This document shows, piece after piece, positions 54,403-63,633 of a DNA stretch of 64,000 bases; positions within the stretch are counted from its first letter, which is position 1; every line of letters begins with the position of its first letter. The DNA is from DAXETY01 sp051155755. GTDB taxonomy: Bacteria; Desulfobacterota; Desulfobacteria; Desulfobacterales; SG8-13. The position numbers were made by a program, and so were the translations under genes. The stretch is from the NCBI GenBank assembly GCA_051155755.1, contig DAXETY010000002.1, forward strand, positions 40,720 to 104,719, given 5' to 3'. The notes below the pieces were generated by a model that had not been told where the DNA came from, did not search any database, and saw only the letters and a program-made list of their open reading frames with translations.

Positions 54403-54413
54403 GGTGGTCAAAT

Positions 54414-55901
54414 TCATCCCGGCCGGAATGCGACCGGCCTTATCCGTTGCGTATCCGCTGTGAAATCTCCCTGCGCCGTCGGCATCAGCCGCAAGCGGTG
54501 TGTGATGCAGGCGGGCAATTCCCCGCGAAGATGGGTGACGTACAACAGCTGCACCGTTTCGTTTTGTGCGACCCTGTCCAAAATTGTCAAAAACCGTGCC
54601 CGCGCCGTACGATCCAGCCCCTGGCAGGGCTCGTCGAGGATCAGCAGCCGCGGCGCCTTGACCAGGGCTCTGGCCAGAAGCACGCTGCGCTGTTCGCCGG
54701 CGGAGAGGGTGTCGAAGGGCCGATCGGCCAGTGGCTCGATCCGTAATTGGCGCATCCAGTATGCCGCCGTTTTCCGCTGCCGGGCACTCACCCGGTGATA
54801 GAGCCCGACCGTGTCGAAAAAACCCGAGCGCACGACCGCAAGCACCTGGATCGGCCGATGATAATACAGCTGAAATTCCGCCGATACGATTCCGATGTCC
54901 CGCTTGATCTGCCAGATGGTCTCGCCGCTGCCGCGACGCCGGCCAAACCAGTAAATTTCGTTGGCGTAAGCCTGCGGATGATCACCTGCAATCAGCTGCA
55001 TCAAGGTGGATTTACCGGATCCGTTTGCTCCGACGACGGCCCAGTGCTGCCCTTCGCAGATTTTCCAATCAACATCCCGCAGCACCACCCGTTGGCCGTA
55101 TCGGATGTTCACCCGCCGCATTTCAATCCAGGCTTTGCTGCGGCCGGCCGGCGCCCGGGACCGCCGCCGTGCAGGAAATCGGTTGGCTGGCCGGCCGTAG
55201 AGCTGTTTCAGCATTGCGTCGCCGAGCACCTCACCTCGAAAACCGCAGCAGCAAACCCGACCGTCTTTAACGCCCAGCACGTGGGTGACATCCGGCAGGA
55301 TCTCTTCGGTCCGGTGGGTGACCAGGATTAGCTGGGTGTGATCGGCCATGCGGTTTTCGAGCACCTGCTGCAACCAGCGCCGGTTGCGCGCATCCAGGCC
55401 GGTAAACGGTTCGTCCAGTACCAGCAGCCGTGGCCGTTTTCGTATCGCGTGCACCAGGAAAACCAGCAGCCGCTCTCCCATGGACAGGCTGCACAGGCCC
55501 CGGTGCCATAAAGGCGCCAGCGGTGCGTCGATGCCGTCCAAGGCCGGCGGTTGCGGAAACAGATCCCGGACCCGCAGGGCGTCCTGGGCCTGTTCGCTGA
55601 AAAAACGGGCCTCATCCAGGGCGGCATCCCGCAACACCACCCGGCGCTGCCCTTCCCAGGACACGTATCCAATCGCATCTTTTTTAAGCAGGGCACCCGG
55701 CCAGTGGATTCTTCCGCCGACCACCGGCACCCGTCCCGTCAATGCCCCGACCAGGGTGGTTTTGCCGGCACCGTTGGGACCGATGACCGCCCAGTGCTGC
55801 CCGGGTTCAATTTCCCAGGTGGTATTGCGGAAAAGAAGGCGGTCTCGAATCCGCAGGGTAATACGATCGAGGAGGATTGCGTTGTCGGAATGGGTATGCA
55901 T
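54414..55901 (-). CDS. modF: ModF-like double ABC ATPase
   Basis: A 495-residue protein with two ABC domains. The first has Walker A IGPNGAGKTTL (about 41-51), signature LSMGERLLV and LLVLDEPFTGLD; the second has VGANGSGKSTL (about 289-299), TLSAGEQRSVLLARALV and LLILDEPCQGLD. Both lack membrane segments. It matches the ModF/PhrA layout and length of E. coli ModF, a cytosolic ATPase named for its place beside the molybdate genes, with uncertain role. No mod genes are adjacent, so the molybdenum link rests on homology and on the moeA genes elsewhere in the window. Confidence 0.75.
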   Translation of the reverse strand: MHTHSDNAILLDRITLRIRDRLLFRNTTWEIEPGQHWAVIGPNGAGKTTLVGALTGRVPVVGGRIHWPGALLKKDAIGYVSWEGQRRVVLRDAALDEARFFSEQAQDALRVRDLFPQPPALDGIDAPLAPLWHRGLCSLSMGERLLVFLVHAIRKRPRLLVLDEPFTGLDARNRRWLQQVLENRMADHTQLILVTHRTEEILPDVTHVLGVKDGRVCCCGFRGEVLGDAMLKQLYGRPANRFPARRRSRAPAGRSKAWIEMRRVNIRYGQRVVLRDVDWKICEGQHWAVVGANGSGKSTLMQLIAGDHPQAYANEIYWFGRRRGSGETIWQIKRDIGIVSAEFQLYYHRPIQVLAVVRSGFFDTVGLYHRVSARQRKTAAYWMRQLRIEPLADRPFDTLSAGEQRSVLLARALVKAPRLLILDEPCQGLDRTARARFLTILDRVAQNETVQLLYVTHLRGELPACITHRLRLMPTAQGDFTADTQRIRPVAFRPG

Positions 55902-55973
55902 GGGTTTACCTGAGGCGAAATATGCCTATTATACACTCATATTTCAATTAGAAACCGAAAATGGAGGTTTGAC

Positions 55974-56105
55974 ATGAATGAAGAGGCCGAAAAAGATACG
56001 GAACTCGACTGCGAAGTGACGGTCAACGAAGGCGCTCACAGCACCTGCGACATGAACGAAACGCCGGAAGCCGATCCGAAGAAAACAGACGATCCCCGTT
56101 CGTAA
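55974..56105 (+). CDS. 43-residue acidic two-cysteine protein
   Basis: A short frame with a strong GGAGGT ribosome site 6 nt before ATG 55974. The product is very acidic (MNEEAEKDTELDCEVTVNEG at the start), has Cys13 and Cys25, one His, and no membrane segment. It is too short for routine annotation but has a good start signal and clean stop. The function is unknown. It stands between the ModF-like ATPase and the GGDEF gene, 108 nt before the latter. Confidence 0.5.
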   Translation: MNEEAEKDTELDCEVTVNEGAHSTCDMNETPEADPKKTDDPRS

Positions 56106-56213
56106 CCGGGTTCGCAACGGGCGGCACCGTGTCGCCCGAAACCGGTGCGCTAAGCGACGCGGACTTCGGAGATTGAATTTGCAATTTACGGTGAATGCCG
56201 TTACAATAGCAAC

Positions 56214-57845
56214 ATGAGACGTGTATCTAAAAACGACAACCGCCTGAAATCGCTGGAACACCGAGTTGATGAACTCTATGATCTCCTGAACGCCAGCCGG
56301 GAATTGAGCAACATCTTCAATCCCCGGGAGCTGTATTCGGTGATATCGCAGATCATCAGTGCCAAGACGGGCATCGAAGAGATTTCCATCTTCCTTTATC
56401 GACGCAAATCCAATACCTTCCGCCTGGTATACAGCCGCAAAGGGCTGGCATACCGGGAGTACCTGTTTCAGGAAGTGGGTTCTTTCTGGCAGAAACTGAT
56501 CCAAAATCAACCGTTTCCGACCGTCGACCCGGACACGGAAAAGATTCTTTATCCGGATCTGCTCGAACGATTCAACCTCGATGCCGCCGCGGCCCGCTGG
56601 CTGGTTCCGCTGATGATGCGAAACCGGGTCATCGGTTTTATCGCCCTGGGTGCAAAATCCAACGCCGAGCCGTTCAGCGACAAGGATCTCTATTTTCTGC
56701 GGCACATTGCCTCCCACGCCGCGGTCTGCATCAACACCAGTCTTCTCTATCTGCGCCGCAAAAAGGAAAAAGAGGAACTGGATCGCACCCTTTACAACCT
56801 TTCGCTGCTTTACAGCATCGGCCGTGCCATGACCTATATCAGCGACCTGAAGAGTCTGCTGAAATACATTCTTAACCAGGCGGTTGAGATTACCGGGGCC
56901 GAAAAGGGCTCCATCATGCTCTACGACATCGAAACCAATCGCCTGACGGTCCGCGTGCTGGCCGGCCTTAAGGACAAAGCCTACCAGAAAAAGGTCAATA
57001 ACAACGAAATTCAATGCCGCAGCTTCAAACCCGGTGAGGGCATCGCCGGCCGGGTGTTTCAGAACGGCCGCCCGATGGTGGTCGACAAGGCCAGCGAGGA
57101 CGCGCTTTTCATCGAAGCCCAAACATCCTTTGTGCGCTCGATTGCCTGCATTCCGATGATGGTCTACAAGGAAGTCGTCGGTGTGATCAACGTGACCAAC
57201 AAAAAAAACGGGGAGAACTTCACCGACGAAGATGTCGAACTGCTCAAAGCCGTCGCCGACCAGGCCGCGGTGGCGATCAACAAAGCCCAACTATGGGAGA
57301 TGGCGGTCACCGATTCGCTCACCGGCCTGTTCGTTCGGCGCTATTTCATGGTAAAATTCCAAGAAGAGTTCCACCGGGCCGAACGGTATAAAAAAATCCT
57401 TTCGGTGGTGATGGCCGACCTGGACCGCTTTAAAAAAGTCAACGATAACCACGGCCATGCCGTTGGAGACCGCGTATTGAAACTGGTGGCCCGATTTCTG
57501 GAAAAAAACGTGCGAGACGTCGACATCCTGGCCCGATACGGAGGTGAGGAGTTCGTGATCCTGCTTCCCGAAGCCGACAAGGAAGAAGCGCACCTGGTCT
57601 CGGAGCGATTACGGCAAAAGCTTGCCGAGCATGAGGTCGAAGGCCTGCCGCCGTTGACCATGAGCCTGGGGGTGGCCTCTTATCCGGAAGACGGCGCAGA
57701 CGTGGAAATGTTGATCAAAAAAGCCGATGCCGCACTGTACGCCGCCAAGCAGGCCGGCAGAAACCGTGTGGTTCGTTACGATGACAGCATCAAACTCAAC
57801 AACCTCAACAGCGATTCCGGTTCCAAGCCTCAGGCCGTGGCGTAA
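56214..57845 (+). CDS. GAF-GAF-GGDEF diguanylate cyclase
   Basis: A 543-residue cytoplasmic protein. Two GAF-like sensor domains occupy about 25-190 and 210-365 (LYNLSLLYSIGRAMTYISDL, FKPGEGIAGRVFQNGRPMVV). The GGDEF domain follows with the active-site motif YGGEEFVILLPE and an upstream RDVD that fits the I-site for product inhibition. All catalytic residues for making cyclic-di-GMP are present. The ligand of the GAF domains is unknown. The gene lies in a c-di-GMP neighbourhood with the HD-GYP gene at 53821. Confidence 0.9.
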   Translation: MRRVSKNDNRLKSLEHRVDELYDLLNASRELSNIFNPRELYSVISQIISAKTGIEEISIFLYRRKSNTFRLVYSRKGLAYREYLFQEVGSFWQKLIQNQPFPTVDPDTEKILYPDLLERFNLDAAAARWLVPLMMRNRVIGFIALGAKSNAEPFSDKDLYFLRHIASHAAVCINTSLLYLRRKKEKEELDRTLYNLSLLYSIGRAMTYISDLKSLLKYILNQAVEITGAEKGSIMLYDIETNRLTVRVLAGLKDKAYQKKVNNNEIQCRSFKPGEGIAGRVFQNGRPMVVDKASEDALFIEAQTSFVRSIACIPMMVYKEVVGVINVTNKKNGENFTDEDVELLKAVADQAAVAINKAQLWEMAVTDSLTGLFVRRYFMVKFQEEFHRAERYKKILSVVMADLDRFKKVNDNHGHAVGDRVLKLVARFLEKNVRDVDILARYGGEEFVILLPEADKEEAHLVSERLRQKLAEHEVEGLPPLTMSLGVASYPEDGADVEMLIKKADAALYAAKQAGRNRVVRYDDSIKLNNLNSDSGSKPQAVA

Positions 57846-57980
57846 CTTCCGGCTTTGCGGCCGGAGGTTTCCGACAGACAGCGTACTGCCGGAGCTGCGG
57901 AGATTTTTCGGGCTCCGAAGACGCGTATCGCAATCCACTTGTTTTTCCCCGATGTTGTGAAAATTTCGCCCGATCTGTCA

Positions 57981-58973
57981 ATGTCGTTTCGGATTCTTGG
58001 CACTTCTATGATGCCATACGGACGGTCCAGTCAGCGACCCTACCGAGGCCTGCTGTTTTTCACCGCAGGGCTCATGGCCCTGATTCTCCCGATTGCGGCC
58101 ACCGCCGCGGCGCCACCGGTCCACATCGAAATCCTGCCGCCTTCCGTCGTCAACGGTCACGTGTTGTTGTTCAAGATCGATACGACCCGGGCGCCAAATC
58201 CCGTGGTGGGCATTCAGGGTCGGATCGATGATCGGCGCATTCCCGTGTTTCGCCATCCTCATCGACCCGGAGAAATCTATTTCGGAATGATCGGCATCTC
58301 CTACCGGAGCACGGCCGGCGAGCGACGGCTGGCCGTTGAGTATACCGATCGCGTTGGCTTTCACCGCATCGAAAGAAGTTTTGCGGTCGAAATCGGCCAC
58401 TTTCGTTCGGAAAACCTGCAGGTCGCTCCATCCAAAGCGCAGCCCCGGGTGGAAGATTTGGAGCGCATCCGCAAGGAAAAAGAGGCCGTCGGCCGCGTTT
58501 ACGCACGCGGTCACCCGATACCGCTATGGGACGGGCCCTTCCAAAAGCCCCTTGACAGCGCGATCACCAGTCCGTACGGCAGTCGGCGACTGTTCAACGG
58601 CAAGCTGAAAAGCTATCACAGCGGTGTGGATTTTCGTGCGTCCGTCGGCACCCCCATACAGGCCGCCAATGCAGGGATCGTTCGAATGACGCGGGACTTG
58701 TTTTTCTCCGGAAACCACCTCATCATTGATCACGGCGGCGGGATCTTCACCAGTTATTCCCATCTGGAATCATTTCTTGTGCAAACGGGCCGGCACGTAG
58801 CCAAAGGCGAACCGATCGGTCTCGCCGGCGCAACGGGGCGGGTGAACGGCCCGCACCTGCACTGGGGGGCAAAGGTTCACGCCGTCAGCGTCAATCCGCT
58901 CGACCTGATCGAAGCCCTCAACCGGCTCTATCTCGATCCGCCGCCCAAATCGCCGGGCAATCCCGCGCAATAG
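57981..58973 (+). CDS. M23 metallopeptidase (catalytically complete LytM protein)
   Basis: About 330 residues from ATG 57981; ATG 58008, ATG 58011 and a longer TTG 57855 are alternatives, as no start has a good ribosome site. A signal-like segment (GLLFFTAGLMALILPIAATA) precedes a beta-rich domain and the C-terminal M23 domain. The zinc ligands are all present: YHSGVD, YSHLES and GPHLHWG. It should cut peptide cross-bridges of peptidoglycan. It contrasts with the EnvC-like protein at 29377, which has lost a ligand. Confidence 0.83.
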   Translation: MSFRILGTSMMPYGRSSQRPYRGLLFFTAGLMALILPIAATAAAPPVHIEILPPSVVNGHVLLFKIDTTRAPNPVVGIQGRIDDRRIPVFRHPHRPGEIYFGMIGISYRSTAGERRLAVEYTDRVGFHRIERSFAVEIGHFRSENLQVAPSKAQPRVEDLERIRKEKEAVGRVYARGHPIPLWDGPFQKPLDSAITSPYGSRRLFNGKLKSYHSGVDFRASVGTPIQAANAGIVRMTRDLFFSGNHLIIDHGGGIFTSYSHLESFLVQTGRHVAKGEPIGLAGATGRVNGPHLHWGAKVHAVSVNPLDLIEALNRLYLDPPPKSPGNPAQ

Positions 58974-58999
58974 CCGGCGGACGACCGCTGCCCAAGGAC

Positions 59000-59977
59000 T
59001 CAGGGCAGCAGGACCGTCGATCCGGTGGTTTTGCGATTTTCCAGATCCCGGTGGGCCTGGGCTGCCTCGGAAAGTGGATAGGTCTGTGGAATTTCCACCT
59101 GGATCGCGCCCTGCTGCACCATCTGGAACAGGTCCCGGGCGTGGGCCAACAGGTCCTCGCGCCTGGCCGTGTAAGTCATCAAGCTCGGACGGGTTAGAAA
59201 CAAGGAGCCTTTGGCGGCAAGAAGTCCGAGATCCAGGGCCGGCACCGCTCCGGAGGCCTGGCCGAAACTGACCATCATTCCCATGGGCCGCAGGCAGTCC
59301 AGAGATTTCATAAAGGTCGCCTGCCCCACGGAATCATACACGACGTCAACGCCCCGTCCTTCGGTGAGATCCTTTACGGCCTCGACAAAATCCGTTTGCG
59401 TGTAGACAATCGGATGCCGACAACCATGTGCTTTGGCGATTTCGGCTTTGGCGGAACTGCCGACTGTTCCGATCACCCGGGCGCCCAGCGCGTCCGCCCA
59501 CTGGCAGGCAATGGTTCCAACGCCGCCGGCGGCCGCGTGCATCAGGATCGTGTCGCCGGCCTTCACCGGATAACAGCCGCGCAGTAAATAACGGGCGGTC
59601 ATCCCCTGCAGCATCATCGCAGCCGCCTGTCGAAAGGAAATGTCATCGGGAAGACGCACCAGGCGGTGGGAGGGAATCAACCGCACCTCGGCATACGCGC
59701 CCGGCGGCAAACCGGCGTAGGCCACACGATCCCCCGCTGCCGCCTCGGTTACGCCGGTGCCGACGGCTTCCACGACACCGGCACCTTCCATACCCGGCGT
59801 TGCCGGCAGTGAAGGCAGTGGGTACAGCCCGGTGCGATGGTATACATCGATGAAGTTCAATCCAATCGCCTCCTGGCGCACCCGCGCCTCCCCGGGGCCG
59901 GGATCGCCCGGATCAAAATCCTCCCATTGTAAAACTTCGGGTCCTCCGGTTGCATGCATGATAATGGCTTTGGGCAT
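59000..59977 (-). CDS. Quinone oxidoreductase (zinc-free MDR family)
   Basis: A 325-residue NADPH:quinone-reductase-type protein with AAAGGAG site. Family marks are FIDVYHRTGLYPLPSLPATP, PGMEGAGVVEAVGTGV, the Rossmann motif HAAAGGVGTIACQWADALGA and VYDSVGQATFMKSLDCL. It lacks zinc-binding cysteines, as in the QOR branch. It would reduce quinones or enones with NADPH. It lies 40 nt downstream of the QueG-like gene on the same strand, so the two may be one unit. Confidence 0.85.
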   Translation of the reverse strand: MPKAIIMHATGGPEVLQWEDFDPGDPGPGEARVRQEAIGLNFIDVYHRTGLYPLPSLPATPGMEGAGVVEAVGTGVTEAAAGDRVAYAGLPPGAYAEVRLIPSHRLVRLPDDISFRQAAAMMLQGMTARYLLRGCYPVKAGDTILMHAAAGGVGTIACQWADALGARVIGTVGSSAKAEIAKAHGCRHPIVYTQTDFVEAVKDLTEGRGVDVVYDSVGQATFMKSLDCLRPMGMMVSFGQASGAVPALDLGLLAAKGSLFLTRPSLMTYTARREDLLAHARDLFQMVQQGAIQVEIPQTYPLSEAAQAHRDLENRKTTGSTVLLP

Positions 59978-60017
59978 GGCGGTCTCTCCTTTGGCTTTGT
60001 TTTGGCTTTACCCATAA

Positions 60018-60722
60018 TTAAGCGCCACCGATGGGGCAGGCCAGCTCGCAGGCGCGGCAGTAACGGACGACCTCGATCGGCGCCGGGGCCGCCGGCAAGA
60101 ATGCCGGTAAACGCGCAGACAGATCGGCCGACATCCGACGCTCGCAATCGGCGCGTTCATATCGATCCCGGCCGAATGCATCTTCCGGGCAGGCCTCCCG
60201 GCAAGGCGCGGCACATCCGCTGCAGGGTTCAAATTGCCGCGGGCCCGTAGCACGCAATTTCGCTTCCACCAGTAGACCCCGGAGGCGGACCCGCGGACCG
60301 TATCGGGGCGTGACCAGCAGGTTGTTTCGGCCGATCGTGCCGAGGCCGGCGAACACAGCGGCATCTTTCAAAAAGATGCCGCCGCTGTTCAGCTGATAGG
60401 GCAGCACCCGGGCCATGATCCCCTGCTCTCTTCTCAACCAGCGCTGCAGCCGATTGCCGGCCGTTATCAGCCTCCGGTTTCCCGGAGTGCCGCCTTTTTG
60501 ACCGTCCCACCAATCCAGCCAGGCCGCTTCCACGGGATGAACGACGGCCAGGACAACAATCGAGGCATTTTTGCGGCCCGGGATTGTTTTTCCGGTAAAC
60601 CGGTAAGAAGGCGACCGTGCCATCCGGTTGATTTCGGCCACTCCGGCCAGGTCCGCACCACAGCGCCGGGCATGTCGGATAAGCTGGGTTGAAAATTGAC
60701 GGCTTTTGAATGCTCGTTTCAT
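60018..60722 (-). CDS. QueG-like double [4Fe-4S] protein
   Basis: A 234-residue protein. The N-terminal half resembles the cobalamin-binding reductase fold of epoxyqueuosine reductase (DUF1730-like). The C-terminal part has ferredoxin clusters: CSGCAAPCREACP and CRACELACP with an extra Cys in ADCERR, enough for two [4Fe-4S] centres. True QueG has about 350 residues, so this is a shortened relative and may reduce a different substrate. The gene precedes the quinone oxidoreductase. It might also be linked to queuosine metabolism with queD at 24785, but no evidence ties them. Confidence 0.65.
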   Translation of the reverse strand: MKRAFKSRQFSTQLIRHARRCGADLAGVAEINRMARSPSYRFTGKTIPGRKNASIVVLAVVHPVEAAWLDWWDGQKGGTPGNRRLITAGNRLQRWLRREQGIMARVLPYQLNSGGIFLKDAAVFAGLGTIGRNNLLVTPRYGPRVRLRGLLVEAKLRATGPRQFEPCSGCAAPCREACPEDAFGRDRYERADCERRMSADLSARLPAFLPAAPAPIEVVRYCRACELACPIGGA

Positions 60723-60944
60723 CGAATCGTCTGCGAGCGTCCCGCCCCCGGTGACCGTGTGTTTGCAAATTCACTTTCAGAGTCAGTTCCGCCTGACACC
60801 GCAGGACTTCACAAATGCCTCCAAACCAGTTCGGTATCGCACCGGCCCGGTTTTCATGCCGCAGAGTTCATGGGTTTGTGTCATTGTCGGCTGTGCCGGC
60901 CGTGGATTTGATCGAATCGGAGATTCGGGGCTACAACGCTTTGA
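60723..60944. other. Intergenic region upstream of repeat D
   Basis: About 220 nt with no gene and no clear promoter. Together with repeat D and the flgM promoter region it makes a gap of about 550 nt between the QueG-like gene and flgM. Confidence 0.4.
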
Positions 60945-61008
60945 TTCTTGCCCAAACCGGGTGCTACTGCAAGTTCAACATCAGAGCACAAAAGTGCTTC
61001 TGTTGACT
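60945..61008 (-). repeat. Structured dispersed repeat, copy D
   Basis: The minus strand carries the family core: AGCACTTTTGTGCT hairpin, GATGTTGAACTTGCAGTAGC and CACCCGGTTTGGGCAAGAA. The last hairpin has lost its left arm, as in copy B. The variable arm extends to about 61075 and ends with GCAAGGCGATTT, shared with copy C. Confidence 0.65.
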
Positions 61009-61140
61009 AAGCATAATATCCCCTTCGGGTTTGTAAACCTTCGGCACACCCCGCAAGGCGATTTGGCGGCGAAGATATAAATGCAGCGGACCCATCCGCT
61101 GCCAGAAAACAATCTTCTTTTCCACACTTCAAAATATTGC

Positions 61141-61168
61141 TAAAGTCGAAGGGAAAAACGGCCGATAA
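61141..61168 (+). promoter_or_regulatory. Sigma-28 (FliA) promoter of flgM
   Basis: TAAAGT at 61141-61146 and a perfect GCCGATAA at 61161-61168, with 16 nt between TAAA and the -10 (15 is usual). It lies about 100 nt upstream of the flgM ATG. Confidence 0.65.
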
Positions 61169-61269
61169 GAAAATCAACCGGGAAACCGGTCGAATGCCGA
61201 TTACGCGCTGCGATCGGGTGAAATTCGACGGTGATCCACATCGGATACAGAAACAAAGGAGCTCCCGTG

Positions 61270-61578
61270 ATGGAAATTTCGGACAAACACCCCAATATCA
61301 ACCTGGCCTACGTCAAGCAGGTTCAGCACAGACTTGCCGATAACGACAAACGCCCTGCGAATGAAAAAAATAACGAAACCGGTGATGTTGTCGCCCTATC
61401 TGCAACCGTCCGCGACCTGCAAAAAGCCGGAAAGGCCCTTGAAGCCCTGCCGGAGGTCCGATTGGATCAGGTGCAGCGTATCCGTGAAGCGATTGAAGCG
61501 GGGTCTTACCATATCGACAGAGCCAAAATCGCAGATCGGATGCTGCGCGAATCGCTATTGAACGATCTTGTGAGGTAG
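61270..61578 (+). CDS. flgM: Anti-sigma-28 factor FlgM
   Basis: A 102-residue protein from ATG 61270 with an AAAGGAG site. The C-terminal half has the sigma-28-binding helices: VRLDQVQRIREAIEAGSYHI followed by DRAKIADRMLRESLL, which match FlgM. The N-terminal half is polar and disordered, as expected for a secreted unfolded protein. FlgM holds FliA inactive until the hook is complete. Its own sigma-28 promoter implies the usual feedback. No other flagellar gene is in the window. Confidence 0.82.
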   Translation: MEISDKHPNINLAYVKQVQHRLADNDKRPANEKNNETGDVVALSATVRDLQKAGKALEALPEVRLDQVQRIREAIEAGSYHIDRAKIADRMLRESLLNDLVR

Positions 61579-61592
61579 TGCGGTTCCAGCGT

Positions 61593-62654
61593 TTATCCCT
61601 GCCCGGTTAATTCCTCCTTGAATCGCCGATACAGTCCCCGGAATTGATCATAGGTGAGATCGAGAATCTGCGCGGCTTTTTTTTGGTTGAAATGGGCTTT
61701 TTGCAGCGCCTCTTCGACCATCCGACGTTGAAAGCGCTCGAGTGCCGGTTTATAGCCATCTTTGATTTCCGTCTCCCGGAAACTCCGGGAGCTTGAAACG
61801 GTTGGCTGCGACGCGCGAATCCCTGCGTGTGACGGATCAAAGCCTTCCCAGGGCGGGCGGAAAGGGTCGAAGACAACCTCGCCGATCGGCAGACCCGGGT
61901 CGCAACGGTACACGGCGCGCTCAACCACGTTTTTCAATTCCCGGATGTTTCCAGGCCACGAATAGCTTTCCAGCGCGTTGACCGCAGCCGCCGAGAAATC
62001 GGGAACATCCTCCCGCCCCAGCTCGAATGTCATGCGCGCGGCAAAGTGACCGGCCAGCAGCATTACGTCCTCTGTCCGCTGTCGCAGCGGGGGCAGGAAA
62101 AGCACCTCGAAGGACAGCCGATCCAGCAGGTCGGGTTTAAAGCGATCTTGTCGAACCCGCTCCGGCAAATGAACATTGGTGGCCGCCACGATCCGCACGT
62201 CCACTTCGATCGACTGTGATCCTCCGACGCGTTCAAAGGAGTTGTATTCCACAACCCGCAAAATTTTCTCCTGCACCTCCACCGGGATATTACCAATCTC
62301 GTCGAGAAACAGCGTACCGTCATGGGCGGTTTCGAATCGGCCCCGGCGACGCGTCGCGGCTCCCGTAAAAGCACCTTTTTCGTAGCCGAAAAGCTCGGAT
62401 TCGATCAGTGACGGTGAAAGCGCGGCACAGTTCAGTGAGACGAGCGGCCCCTGCCAACGATTGGAAAGATAGTGCAGACGAGTGGCCGCCAGTTCTTTGC
62501 CGGTTCCGCGTTCACCGACCAGAAGGACCGGCCGATTGACCGGTGCCACCCGGGAAAGCTTTTCCTGGAATTCCAGAAACGATTCCGACTGGCCCAGGGC
62601 TTCCTGAATGGGCTTTGTGGTTGCCGTGGATTGAATGGAATGTTGCGATTTCAT
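61593..62654 (-). CDS. pspF: PspF, sigma-54-dependent activator of the psp operon
   Basis: A 353-residue AAA+ activator. Walker A GERGTGKE (about 46-53), the sigma-54 contact loop GAFTGA, GTLFLDEIGNIPVEVQEKIL with Walker B and RLSFEVLFLPPLRQR are in order. A C-terminal Fis-type helix-turn-helix follows (about 310-350, ALQKAHFNQKKAAQILDLTY). There is no N-terminal receiver domain, as in PspF, which is held inactive by PspA. It is divergent from pspA, with a sigma-54 promoter between them. Confidence 0.92.
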   Translation of the reverse strand: MKSQHSIQSTATTKPIQEALGQSESFLEFQEKLSRVAPVNRPVLLVGERGTGKELAATRLHYLSNRWQGPLVSLNCAALSPSLIESELFGYEKGAFTGAATRRRGRFETAHDGTLFLDEIGNIPVEVQEKILRVVEYNSFERVGGSQSIEVDVRIVAATNVHLPERVRQDRFKPDLLDRLSFEVLFLPPLRQRTEDVMLLAGHFAARMTFELGREDVPDFSAAAVNALESYSWPGNIRELKNVVERAVYRCDPGLPIGEVVFDPFRPPWEGFDPSHAGIRASQPTVSSSRSFRETEIKDGYKPALERFQRRMVEEALQKAHFNQKKAAQILDLTYDQFRGLYRRFKEELTGQG

Positions 62655-62683
62655 GTTGTCTCCAAAAAGCAGGTCCTAAAATT

Positions 62684-62700
62684 ATGGTATTATTTACCAT
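62684..62700. promoter_or_regulatory. Putative PspF upstream activator site
   Basis: Inverted repeat ATGGTA-TTATT-TACCAT (62684-62700) in an AT-rich stretch, about 106 nt before the -24 element of the pspA promoter and 30 nt from the pspF start. It could bind PspF for both activation and self-repression. Confidence 0.5.
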
Positions 62701-62805
62701 TATAGATATATAATAACCATAAATTAGTTTTTTTCGCCATTTCATTCATGGTAGGTCTTCTAGCGGCACATCATAAGTTATTGTATTTGGATGATTTTTT
62801 TATTC

Positions 62806-62819
62806 GGCACGGTAAGTGC
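62806..62819 (+). promoter_or_regulatory. Sigma-54 promoter of pspA
   Basis: GGCACGGTAAGTGC has the invariant GG (62806-62807) and GC (62818-62819) separated by 10 nt, with the GGCAC -24 core. The start point is predicted near 62831, about 50 nt before the pspA ATG. Confidence 0.75.
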
Positions 62820-62879
62820 ATTTGATAACGCGTAACGAAGCACCATCCAACCGATCTACCTTTTTCATGGAGGTAAACC

Positions 62880-63542
62880 ATGGGAATTTTCACCCGATTT
62901 CGTGACATCGTCAGCGCCAACATCAATGCAATGCTGGATCGTGCCGAAGACCCCGAAAAACTCATCAAACTCATGATTCGGGAAATGGAGGACACGCTGG
63001 TAGAGCTCAAAGCCGCCTGTGCCGGGGTCATGGCCGAGACCCGCAAAACCTCCAGACGGCTGGAAGATGTGGGGGCTCGCGTCGATTACTGGGAAGAAAA
63101 AGCTGCGCTGGCGGTGCGAAAAAACCGAGACGACCTGGCCCGCGAAGCGCTTATGGAAAAGCGCCGCTATCGCCGGCACCAGGAAGCGCTCCAGCATGAA
63201 GTCGAGGAGCTCAAAAGCCTCGTGACGCACTACCAGGACGACATCCGTCAGCTGGAAGAAAAGCTCAAATCCGCCCGCGACAAGCAGCGTGTTCTGGTGC
63301 AACGCCACCTGCATGCACGCCGCAAAAAAGAAGCCATGGAAGAAATCCGTCGCGCCGACAGCAGCGAAGTGGTGGCGAAATTCGAGGAACTGGAAAGCCG
63401 CATCGATCGAATGGAGTCGGAAGCCGACTTGGTCAATTACGGCCGGAAAAACGCACTGGAAGAAGAGCTTGACAATCTATCGGGCGATGATGAAATAGAG
63501 GCCGAGTTGCAGGCATTGAAAAATCCGGGTATGGAACGTTGA
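62880..63542 (+). CDS. pspA: Phage shock protein PspA
   Basis: A 220-residue all-helical protein of the PspA/IM30 family. MGIFTRFRDIVSANINAMLD is the membrane-binding N-terminal helix, followed by EDPEKLIKLMIREMEDTLVE. Long coiled coils run through the rest. A GGAGGT site precedes the ATG. PspA guards the inner membrane under proton-motive-force stress and inhibits PspF. It forms an operon with pspB and pspC. Confidence 0.94.
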   Translation: MGIFTRFRDIVSANINAMLDRAEDPEKLIKLMIREMEDTLVELKAACAGVMAETRKTSRRLEDVGARVDYWEEKAALAVRKNRDDLAREALMEKRRYRRHQEALQHEVEELKSLVTHYQDDIRQLEEKLKSARDKQRVLVQRHLHARRKKEAMEEIRRADSSEVVAKFEELESRIDRMESEADLVNYGRKNALEEELDNLSGDDEIEAELQALKNPGMER

Positions 63543-63633
63543 TGAACCGGCCGTATCCCGCCATCGGCGCGACCCAGCGGAAAAAGGGCCATTTCTGGAT
63601 CGAAACGAACAGAAAACCGGAAATTACACGTCT

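Noticed and set aside
62655..62805. Extra small gene in the pspF-pspA gap
   Set aside because: The AT-rich frames have no ribosome site, and the interval is explained by activator and sigma-54 sites.
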